The position numbers were made by a program, and so were the translations under genes. Source: Chaetoderma sp. LZ-2023a (lineage: Eukaryota; Mollusca; Caudofoveata; Chaetodermatida; Chaetodermatidae). Taken from it: DNA of 64,000 nt. A model generated the notes under the pieces. It made no database searches and had not been told where the DNA came from. It saw nothing but the letters and a program-made list of their open reading frames with translations. Where the stretch lies: NCBI GenBank assembly GCA_034401795.1, contig CM067373.1, positions 44,132,914 to 44,196,913 on the forward strand. Direction: 5' to 3'. Positions 26,801 to 38,800 of the stretch are shown here, one piece after another; the first letter of the stretch is position 1, and every line of letters starts with the position of its first letter.

Positions 26801-29800
26801 ACATGGGGCTAGTTTAGTGAAGACCCCATCAGTACAACACACGGGGTTAGTTTAGTGAAGACCCTGTCAGTACAACACATCGGGCTAGTTTAGTGAAGAC
26901 CCCATCAGTACAACACACAGGGCTAGTTTAGTGAAGACCCCGTCAGTACAACACACGGGGCTAGTTTAGTGAAGACCCCGTCAGTACAACACACGGGGCT
27001 AGTTTAGTGAAGACCCCATCAGTACAACACATAGGGCTAGTTTAGTGAAGACCCTGTCAGTACAACACATGGGGCTAGTTTAGTGAAGACCCTGTCAGTA
27101 CAACTCCAGTTATGATTTGGAAACGCAACAGAAGTTTCTCAATGGATGAATCCAGTTTTAGATATGCTCCACCCATATCTAGCTAAGCTCCACCCATGCT
27201 TTGCCCATATTGGGATCAATTGATCCCTACCCTTTGAATCTCAATTTCCAGAAAACTATACAGGTACGCTGTTGAATATTTAGAAACTAATTTGACTGGG
27301 TGCTGTTGCTGCTTATGACGGAATGTTTATTAAATTGACATAAAATTCGTACAACAATGCTTAGGCCATCATCAATTAAGCGTTTAAGTTACCCACGTCA
27401 TTGATTATGACATTATCCTACACGTCACATAGTTGATTATGATGTCATATGATTGTGTTACTGTGGCGTCTTTTCAGTTTATTAGGGTTCGTTGGACTCA
27501 ATCACAACACACACGCTAAGTTTACGGAAGATCCCGTTTCTCATGGCATCTAAAGTTTGGAGGTATCAGGGACCTCACAGCTAGAAATCTGGGAGTTCCA
27601 ACCTGAAGTCATGGGGTCTCGAACTGAGATAAACAAAATCACGGATTTCTTTTTTCATGAGAGAGTTGATACTTACCACCCTGATACTCTTATGATATTT
27701 CCTAAATATCGACCTAGCTTCAATAATACCCAGAATTAAAAAGAAACCGCCCCTACTGGGCAGGTTACTCAACTGACAGATCAGCAGATGTGCGGCCCAA
27801 ACTTGCGCATGCACGGGGCTGTCTCATTCTATTCCAAAATATTGGCTGACATAATTGCAACATAAAACGCTGAAAGACTGAGCCTCTGAGGGGCAGAGAG
27901 GTCGGGATCGTATCAGGGTGGTAAGTATCAACTCTCTCGTGAAAAAAGAAATCTGTGATTTCGTTTATTTCACATCAAGAGTATACTTACCTCCTTGATA
28001 CTCTATGATATAGCCAGAATTCGTAATAGAATTCGGTGGGAGGGAGGCGAAAGTCAGAAGACCGGCTCATCCATGGAAGAGCAAGCTCTTTTGCTTTTTG
28101 AGCACAAAAAAACATCTGAAATTGCGTATGTAAACACAATCAGGAAATGATTTGGACATCGGATAACACGATCGATGTTGATAGTAATGACTATTTAACA
28201 TTCGCTCCCCCCTCGTTTAAAGAGGGAGCGGTGATCTCAATGTCCTACACGCTCTCTATGTACTCATGCTAAAGTACTATAAGACATCGGATGAAAGCTT
28301 CATTTCGTATATACTCTCAGATGGAACCACAAAGAACGCAAACCATCACCATTTTAGTAAGTAAAATGAATGTGACAAAAAATAACCATCACCAAATATA
28401 GGACTAACCTATTTTGACGAGATTCCCTTTAATCACCGCTGGTGATGATAGGTACAGTACGGAAGAGCGGGGATTCCCCACTAAATTGCACTGTGTGTGA
28501 GTCAACGGCCTTATGTACAATCTTTACAAAAATATATAGTTTAACGTTTATGTAAAATCAATAAGGCAAGTGGATTTGACGTGTCACAGAGATAATGATC
28601 TGTAAAACTAGGCTCAGAGTGCCACTGTGCTACCAACATAATGTCATCCACTGGCACTCCGTTAAACAGAGCCGTGGATGCCACTACGCCACGGACACTA
28701 TGAGCCTTGGCCATGTCAACTTGTTTTCCCGTGGCGGCTTTGTGGCAATGCTGGATGCATTCCACAATCCACCTAGAAATGGTATCTTTACAAGCTCTCC
28801 CATGGGGTTCAATGTAAGATAGCCATAAAGCACTAGGGTCCATCCGCCATTCCTCTGTATGTTGTTTATAACGTGCTAATGCATGGACAGGACACCAAGT
28901 CTTTGAATTAGGATCTAACCTAGTCAAAGCGGGTAAAACAATAGGCTGACCAGGATATATTAAAGACTGTTTTTTTGCCATAAAGTTAACTCTAGGTAGA
29001 AGCCTAAGGCCTTCCCCTGTAACCACAAAACGATCTGGCTCTGCTGACAAAGCATGTATTTCACTTCTTCGTCTGGCTGAAGCTGAAGCAATCAGAAAAG
29101 CTGTTTTAAGCATTAACATTTTCATGGAAATGGAGCTTAGTGGTTCAAAGGGTTTATCTGCTAATACTTGAAGTACTAACGATAAACTCCAAGACGGAAT
29201 CACTGGTGGATTCCTGGGTCTAAGATTACCCATGCCTTTGATTAAAGTATTTAGATTACATACTTCATCACTTCCCCTATTAGCCAAGCAAGGGATAACT
29301 GACATTAAAGTTGACTTGTAGCCAGCAATAGAGTTAGGCTTGAGGCTATAGGTATCAAAAAGGTGACAGAGGAAATCGGCTACTACCTGAATAGATGCAT
29401 CCAATGGATTAATACATCTTTTTGAGCACCATTCAGCAAATCTGTTGGCTGCTTGCTCAGAAAAGCCCTGCTTAACTGCTGATTTCTTGACAACATCCAC
29501 ACGGTCAATTGGAACATGAGCCTTGGCCATGTCAACTTGTTTTCCCATGGCGGCTTTGTGGCAATGCTGGATGCATTCCACAATCCACCTAGAAATGGTA
29601 TCTTTACAAGCTCTCCCATGGGGTTCAATGTAAGATAGCCATAAAGCACTAGGGAAGCCTGGAAGATTATGTTGTCCATCTGAGGCAGAGGAATAGGATT
29701 GCAGACCAGAAGGCCCCGCAGATCCGTATACCATGATCGGCTTGGTCAATTTGGGGTGATCAGAAGCACTTGGCATACCTGCTGCCTGATTTTCTGGAGA

Positions 29801-32800
29801 ACTTTTGGAATCAGGATTGCTGGTTGAAATGCGTATGCATACATTTCCTCCCAGCTGATAGCTAGTGCATCTATTGCGATAGTGCTCGGATCTGGAATCG
29901 GAGAGATGTACGTCGTCATCTTCGCATTCTTGTTCGTTGCGAATAAATATATGTTGGGCTTGCCCCAGTGGTTGAACAGACGGTCCGCCACACATTGATT
30001 TAGTTGCCATTCCGTGGGAAGAATGCGCATCCTTCGGCTCAATGAGTCTGCTAATAGATTTAGCCTTCCTGGAATATGAACTGCTTTCCGGGAAATCCCA
30101 TGATCTAGGCACCAGCAAAGCAGTTTTCACGTCATCATACAGAGACTGGGTGACTTCGTTCCGCCCCGCCTACTGTTGTATTGTCTGATCGAACCAGAAC
30201 ACTCTTGCCCTTGACCTTCTCTAGGAAGGGTTCCATGGCTAAGACTACTGCTCGCATTTCCAACAGATTGATATGTTCTTGTGACTGATCCAGATTCCAA
30301 AGCCCTGATACTTTGTTTTCTTCCAGGCAAGCTCCCCATCTCGCCATTGATGCATCTGTGTACATCGTTAACTGAGGGTGGGGAGGTGACGTCACCTCCG
30401 CCAGGAGATTCTCTCTCTTCACCCACCATTGAAGGTGGTGAATAAGAGGTGTCAACACTGACACCTTTGAGTCCAGGAAACCCGTACTCTGGGTCCACTG
30501 TGTCATGAGAAATAACTGGATCTGCCGCAGGCATAAGGCTGCCTGTGGAATGACTGGTTCCAAAGAAACCATCAACCCCAACAATCTCAAGTAGACCCGT
30601 GCCAGGACATGACGACTGTTGCACACTGACTGTATGACTGAGATGAGTACTTCTACTCTCTCTTGAGATAGGTAAACATACCCTACCTCTAGATCGAAGA
30701 ACATGCCCAGGTAACCAAACTTCTGATTTTTTAAAGTTGATTATCCAGCCTAGATCTGTAAGAGTTTTCAAAACTATCTCCAGATTTGCTGATAGACTTT
30801 CTTGATTGTGTGCTTTTAACAGCCAGTCGTCTACATACGTGTGGATTGCTAGGTGTCTCCTGCGGAGGTATGACGTCATAGCTTGGACCACCCGAGTGAA
30901 TACCCGAGGAGCCGTCGATATACCAAATGGGAGAACCCTGAATTCCCATTGGCGACCCTGGAATGCAAATCTCAGGAACCAACGAAAGAAAATAGGCATC
31001 TTTTAGATTGATGCTGTCCACATTCCCTTCCTCAATCCTGCTAACACCGTTCTTACAGTTTCACTTTTGAAACTTGGTGTGAGGATAAACCTGTTGAGAG
31101 GTTTGAGGTTGAGAATTGGTCTCCACCCTCCAGTGCTTTTGTCACTAGGAACACGGTTGAATAATAACCGAGACATTTTTGTGCGGGTTGAATTGCGTGT
31201 TTTAGTATGAGGGATTGAATTTCTTCCTCTATACACAACCGTTGACCTGGATCTCTTGGATTTTGAGTCCAGATCGGAACCAGACAGGTGCGATGGCTGG
31301 TTTGAAATCCAGTCTGGATGGTAACGGACTGAAAGCCATCGCAAAACTGAGTGGTCTTGAGTAACCCACTCCCATGCTTGCATGTGGAAGGCCAGACGGC
31401 CTCCCACGGGTGCATTTAAGGATTGAGGTGGACCCGAGCAGTGCAAGAGAAGCCGTCTCTGGTGGTTGTCCTAGCAGCACTGGTGTGATCCTTGTGAGAG
31501 CCGACCCATCAGGTTCGGCTCCCATGACTAGAACCCCACGCTCCTCTACCAGTGCCACGCACACCTCAGTACATACGCTGCTTGGCAGGTTGTGCTGGAG
31601 GAGCCTGCGCTCCCCCCCCCCCCCCCTAGCTGGCTTACGCTGGCGTTGCCGTGGCTGACGCTGCGTAGGTAGTTGGCCTCTGACAAGGCCACCACCACCT
31701 CTAGCCTGCTGAGGGTGGAAGGCAGGGGGCGCTGCTCGAACATGCTCCCTGCGGAGCACTTCAAACAGCTCTCGCAGCACCCTCTGATTGTTCACCAGGT
31801 TTACGGTCTGTTGAGGTGCAGGCATCCTTCACCTCCAAACAACCCTGGACCTGCCATCGGCGTCCGAACAAGCCAAGTGTACAGGTACTGCGAGGGGCAC
31901 AAATTGTCAAGGGCAAATGTGTGCCTCGCCCATAAACTCCTGGTTACAGATCTCGTCATGCAATCCAGAGCCAGATTAATGCCGTCCTGGATGGCTCTCT
32001 GGACTGCAAGAGAAGTTTGGCGGGCCACAGATGCTGCTACTACCACCTGTAGCAGCTGGGAAATGTGCTAGAGAGCCGAGATGGCTCCTCTCGTACTTTC
32101 CTCCGTGTCCCGCAGTGCGGAATTTGCATTGCGCAGGGCACTAGCGCACAAGGGTCCCGTGTCAGACTTGGACCCAGGCCACGTGTTTTCGCCCAAAGCC
32201 GCACGGTCATCCATGCAAGGCTTTGGGACGGCGCTGTACTTCTGATACAGATCAGAACTGATACAGCAGCGCCATGCCACCTCGCGAGAGGCCTTTGCAA
32301 GGCGTCCCTTTGGCTGAATGGACGTCTCTGCCGCAGCGAACATATCAATGATATGCTCCGCATACGGCAGAGATCGCATGGTGCTCGTCACCGGCTTCCC
32401 TCAAAACCACGGGCGCTGATCCTGCTGGGAGGCTGGTGAATCCACCTGGAGTTCCGGCTTGATGCTCACCAGCCATTAGCAAGCATCCAGCCAATCCTCC
32501 TCGGTGGCCACCTGTGAATGTTCGATGAGCCTAGGGCCTTCGTCGTCCTCAACCACATTCACTGGTGGGGTAATGGCTGGAGCTGAAGACACTCCTGGAT
32601 AGCCAGGGAAGCCATATGGACCCGCAAGGGTCGGCATGGCTTGCGCCGTGGCTATTCCAGGAGCCGGATTTATGGCGTTATGGGGGCTAAATGCACGACA
32701 TCATAGTCCGGGCCTTCCTCACAGTAACTCTCGGCAAGCCGAGGAATACGGTATGGATGGCCATCGGCTCCTAGCCAGCCTAGCCGTTGAGCCGTGAAAC

Positions 32801-35800
32801 CTACTCCCGAAGAAGTAGTTCCATGGAAAAGGGTCACCCATGGGTATCCGTTTCCGTGGCCATCGGCAGGCCATAACAGTGTCGTCTTCTTCCTGCCCAG
32901 AAAGATTAGACGCCAAGCTTGAAAAGGGATCAAACTCGGCCTGGGCAGGAGGGGTATCGCGTGAGGTGCTGATACCCTTAGCCTAAGGCTGCTCTAGAGC
33001 ACTCGATAAGCGAGCGCCCGAGGCCATGTCTTTCGCTCCCGGGTCCACGGGCGAGGCAAGCCTCAGCACCGGACCAACGGGAGCCGTCTCTGCATCTCTA
33101 ACGAAAACTGGCTTACTAAGAGAACCAGACCCAGAGATGGGAACACTCTGTTCCGGAGCAAATGAAGAAGATAATGATGAACTTGAACTGGGAAGCAAGC
33201 TGTGAAGCAACTCCGGGATAAGATCTGTGATTGTCTTCTTCATTTCTCCCATCATTTCAAGATGGAAGGCCTCCATGTCTGCCTTCCTTTTCTTACCACA
33301 CTCTTTTTCCAGACGCCTCTTCTCGTCTGCCGCCCGGTCCTTCACCTGCTGATTTAAACAAGGCAACTCAATAAATTGATGTATGCTCCCCGAAGGCATA
33401 CTCTGCAGAGAGACTGAATGGATAAAAGCAAAATCTTAGTTTCTCTATATAAACACACTTAGACTTTGCTTGGCACCATTTGAAAAATACATATAAAAAC
33501 TATGTTCAATATGAACAGAGATATTTTCTGTAATAATCAATACCAAGTTTAGTGACCATATGTGAAAAAGTCTTGAAACTATGACCCGGAGAAACATTTT
33601 CTGTGATATTCAATCAGCCATGAAAAGTAGGTCAGCAAGACCTACTTTTGATACTCCGCACACCTTCTCACTAAGATGCATCCACATACCAAGTTTGGTG
33701 ACCATATGTGCAAAAGTCTTGAAACTATGGCACGGACAAACATTTTCTGTGATATTCAGTCAACCATGAAAAGTAGGTCAGCATGCCCTACTTTTCATAT
33801 TCTGCACACTTTCTCCCTAAGATGCATCCACATACCAAGTTTGGTGACCATATGTGAAAAAGTCTTGAAACTATGCCACTTATATATGGTGAACGGACGG
33901 ACGAATGAACGGACAGATGGACAAAGCGGCGACTATATGCTCCCGCAAATTTTTTTCGGGGAGCATAAAATCAGTCATAACCTCCACCAGCCACGACTCA
34001 CACACATGGCAATTTAGAAGGGGCCCGCATGTACTGCACCTAATGCAGTCATGAGGGAAAAAGCGTGCCTCCACGAAAAAGTGGCAAGAAGGACATTTGT
34101 TCTCAATTACCTTCTGAAACGTCACAAACGGAAACAATTAGTTTTTAGTTATGATGAACCAAAAAAACCAAATGCAGGAGGCTAATAAGTTCCATAAGGA
34201 AATCTTTAGCCATCAGATGATAAGATAAGCCAGGGCCATAGAAAACTATTGGCCTGACTGAAGGTAAACAAATCCTAAAACTTCTTATTCTTCTTTAAGA
34301 AGACAAGGGAGACATTAGAATTTGAACTTGAACACTTGAGAGACGATTTTAGACTCCACAGCTCAATACAAAGATTCATTAGTAGTTGAACATTATAAAC
34401 ACAATGAACCTATGCATACCATCAAGAGAGATAAATAACTCAACACTCAGTCATAAAATCTCTAAAAAAAAAAGAAATAAAATGACTGACAATTTTTCTC
34501 TTCAAAATAAACCTCAGAAGATGACACCTGAAGAATGAGTTAAGTCTGATGAACAACAACAGGAATATCTGATCCTGAATCCAAAACCCTGTGGTAGAGG
34601 GAGAATGCCGGAAAAAAAATTACTTCTTATGGTAATAATTCCCTCTGCAAACTCATAATAAATTAGATGGACCCAGAAAACCAAGTATAAACATTGTTCA
34701 AATAAAGGATACACTTCAGAAATCAGCTCATGTGTCTGAAAATACAAAGCACAACATGCGTTAGATAATATATAGGCCTCCCCCAAAAAGAGCTAGCCTA
34801 ATAAAGACATATCCTCGAGTTAGCGCGAATCCCAGAAATATCATCCGAGTCGACATGCAAATTTTTTATCAATAAATTTACTAAAATACACCTGATGGCT
34901 TGGACTGGGAGCATCCTCCGGCGACTTGGCAGCATCAGACATACTAATATTTAGTCAAAATAAAGTTGCAAAACAACTTAAAGCTTCAAAAAGATCGACA
35001 GCAAAAGCAAGGCTAGAAAGCGTGTTGCAATGGCAGATCAATATTTTAGGAAGAGGATGAGACAGCACCGCGCATGCGTGAGTTTGTGCCTGCTGATCTG
35101 TCAGTTGAGTAACCTGCCAAGTGGGGGCAGTTTCTTTTTAATTCTGAGTATTATTGAAGCTAGGTCGATATTTAGGAAATATAATAGAGTATCAGGGTGG
35201 TAAGTATACTCTTGATGTGAAATTTGTGATTCCCATGCAGTCTTTCTCATCTATGCTAAAATTAGAGAGTACCATGAGCTCTCCACTATGAATTCACCTT
35301 TCCAGAGTATGTACCCATCATATGACATCATAATCATCTACGTGATGTGTAGAATGACATCATAATGGATGACGTCATGAATGATGTCGATAAGTACGTC
35401 ACGAACGCATATTTGAAGACGGTCTATGCCTTGTTGTACAAATTGTTTGCTTTTACTATTTAATAAATATTCTGTTGAATATTTTGAAACTAATTTGACT
35501 GGGCGCTGTTGCTGCCTATGGCAGCAACAGCACCCAGTCTAATTAGTTACAAAATATTCAACAGCTTCCCTGTATAGTTTTCAGGAAATTGATAGCTAGG
35601 GCATTCGGGGATCGATCAATCCAAACATGGCGAGGTGTGGGTGGAGCTTAGCTAGTGATGGGCGGGGCATAGCTAAAAATGGAAAGGTCCATTATGGGGC
35701 TCCAATGCTATACTTTGTTGGTATAATTGTGCAAAAACCTATAAAACTAATTAGTATTTACCAATCATGCAAGATTTTGAGGGATCCCACGGAACCCACT

Positions 35801-38800
35801 GCCACAACCTTTGGGGGTCCCAAGTTGCATTTACCCTTATAAGAAACCCCGATCCCTTCAGTACTAAACTATTATCCAGAAACATAATAAAATTTCCTTA
35901 ATTAGATGACCGTGATCTTGACGGTTGACATTTGGACCCGAAAATGAATAGAATTTTTCAGACTTGCAAGGGCAACGCACAAGCCTAGTTTTGTGAAGAT
36001 CCCTTCAGTACAACTTGAGATCTCATCTGGAAACTCAATCCATTTCATTAATTGGGTCGGAGTGACCTGGTGCTTTGGCCGCAAAATTAATAGGACTTAT
36101 TCAGGCCTGGATGGACAACACGGTCATGGTTGGTGGTGATCCCTTCAGTACACCTTGAATTTATTACACAAAATTTAATGCCTGGATGGACAAATGGATT
36201 AACGGACAAACAAACCGACAGACAAAGAAAATACTATATAGCACCCATATATCAATATGGGGCAGGGGGTCATACCTACGACAGCTGCCATTAAATGCTA
36301 AGAGTCGAGAGGAGGAAGATGGGAATATCGGATTGGCCTAGGATGTCATGTTTTCTCACAGACCTATTTGTATCCACTGGTCGTGGATTGTATGCTCCGT
36401 CCGATTCCACACTGGTCTGTTGATACCACAGCTCATCTTGATGCGTCAGAGAGTAGTCAGGTGATAGAGCACAGCCAATGGCTGACAAGCAAGGCAGAGC
36501 ACGCGAAAACAACTCAGGATCATAGGCCTAGAAGGAACAGAAGGTTAAAAGAAAAAGAAAGAAATAAGCATATTAAAATAATTCTTCAAAAACTTGGTAG
36601 CGCTTATTGTTCCTGACGCGAACTTGTGTGTAAGTTTGAGTCTGGATGCCAAAACACAGTTTGGGCCTTCCTTTTACACTTTTCCCAATGCGGCTCAGCG
36701 TAATCAGTGTAATCCTTTAACACTCAAGGCGGTCAAATACGACTTCTCCAGTGGTCTTGAGAAATGTTAATTTGCAGATCAAGAGAACACTATTTTTTAA
36801 AGTTTACCAATGGAATGACTGACTTGAATAACCGAGCCAGTTATTCCAGTGATAAATTTTCAACCAGAGATGTGGTTGCAATGCAATCATGAAGCTTGAC
36901 TTTATGACTTTGCCATGAACTATGAAGCTTCAAACACAAAATAGGTATAGAAGGCTTACCAATACACTTGTTAATGACCATGGCCTTTTGATCCAAAAGT
37001 AATTGTCTCATCACCTCTCATTAACAGGTGAAAAAATTTGAGTGATTAACACAACCTGAGATATGAACTGCTAAGTTTAGGTAAAAGTAAAATGTTATTG
37101 TTGAAAAAACCCTTCAGCTTTGTCATTATCACACTGACCTTGACCTTATGCGGCAAGGTAATTGTGCCATGCCATCTTATTATAAGGAAGGATGTGGTCC
37201 GAATGTTAGCCATGTATGCTTAACCAACATGAGATATAAACTGGTAAATTGATTGAGCTAAAAGCAAATTGTTTTGATAAAAATAAATGGCCCAAGGGCC
37301 GTAGTGCTCACCTAGCTGGTAAGGGACTGTAAATATGTTTAGATCACTTAATGCACAACAAGCATCATTGGTCCATCAGGCAACCATAACCGTTGCCATA
37401 AACAAAGGGCAATGGTCCTTATTATTACTGACCAATGTGGCAATCATACTTACCACTAATACAAACAAGAGCTACACAAATGGTGCATAATACCACAACA
37501 TGATGACAAATCAATGAATGAGAGCTATCAGAAGTAGAAAGTCATCCTATGAAGTTTCAACGTGATCCGTTAAACCGTCGGAGTTATTGACAGGAAATCA
37601 ATTTTTAAGATGTCCCCCAGTGGCTGGCAGCCAAATTTGATTTTGGATCATCTACAATTTCAATAAGCTTTTTTCTCAGACCTAGTCCTGTCAAAGCGTT
37701 TCAAAGCGATCAGCTAAACAGAAATGGAGATATCAATTTCCAAGATGGCCACCAGTGGCTGGGGGCCATCATGGATTTCGGATCATCGTCGACATCAATA
37801 GTTTCTTTCTCTAGATATAGTCTAACCACCCTATCAAGTTTCAAAGCAATCCGATAAACGATAATAGAGATATCATCCGGAAACCAATTTTCAAGATGGA
37901 CACCATTGGTTGGCAGCCATCTTTGATTTTGGATTATCGTCGTTTTCGATGAGTTTCTTCTCCAGACCAAATCAAACCACCATATACTTGTGGCTGGCGA
38001 CCATCTTGGATTTCTGATCATTGTCAATTTAGAAAGATTTCTTTTACAGACCTCAGTAGTCCAACCAACCACCATATGAAGTTTCAAAGTGATCCGATAA
38101 ACGGTAACAGGGTTATCATGCGGAAACCCCTCCACCGCCTGTCCGGATGGCGCCATCACATAATATCCCGCAAAAATATTGGTGTCCTTGACACTATTGA
38201 CAAATGGGAAAGGTACCATTGGTCAATGGGCCAGACATCCCTGACATTATTGACCCAGCAGATGACATTTACCAATGGGACAATGGTCACAGTAAAGAAA
38301 TTGGATGAGGAAATGCAAGAATATTGATGTCACTGACATTATAGACCAATGGGAAAGGTACAATTGATCAATGGGCCAGACACCCTGACATTATTGACCT
38401 AGCAGATGATATTTACCAATGGGTCAATGGTCACAGTAAAAAAAATGTGGATGAAGAAATGCAGGAATATTAGTGTCATTGGCATTATTTACCAATTGGA
38501 AAAGTACCATTGATCAATGAGGCAGCCATCACAGACACTATTGATCAATAGTTCAATTGTCACAACACTGACATTTACTAAAGGGGCAATGGTGAGGTCA
38601 CAGTAACAAATTTGGATAAGCAAATGCAAGAACATTGAAATGATTGACCAACAGGAAGAGTACCATTAATCAATGGGGCAGCTTCCCTGACACTATTGCC
38701 ATTTGATTGAAGTGTACTAAAGGTACATATTTCTGACAAATCTGTTTTGTTTGTTTTAGTTGGTTTATTGGGCGCTTACACCGAGATGTATTTGGGCCAT

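Larger units (their letters stand above)
27631..35223 (-). mobile_element. DIRS-type tyrosine-recombinase retrotransposon (copy A)
   Basis: All DIRS hallmarks are visible. Inverted terminal repeats of about 190 bp lie at 27671-27865 and 35024-35204 (shared tttcctaaatatcgacctag, ggttactcaactgacagatc). An internal complementary region at 27910-28012 is the reverse complement of the left outer end (27631-27689) fused to that of the right outer end (35181-35223). Genes on the minus strand run gag-like, RT/RNase H, tyrosine recombinase. There are no LTRs and no integrase. DIRS elements replicate through a circular form and insert by recombinase without target duplication, and none is seen here. 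The 7.6-kb copy has frameshifts and a nested insertion in gag. It sits sense to RyR. Confidence 0.93.
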
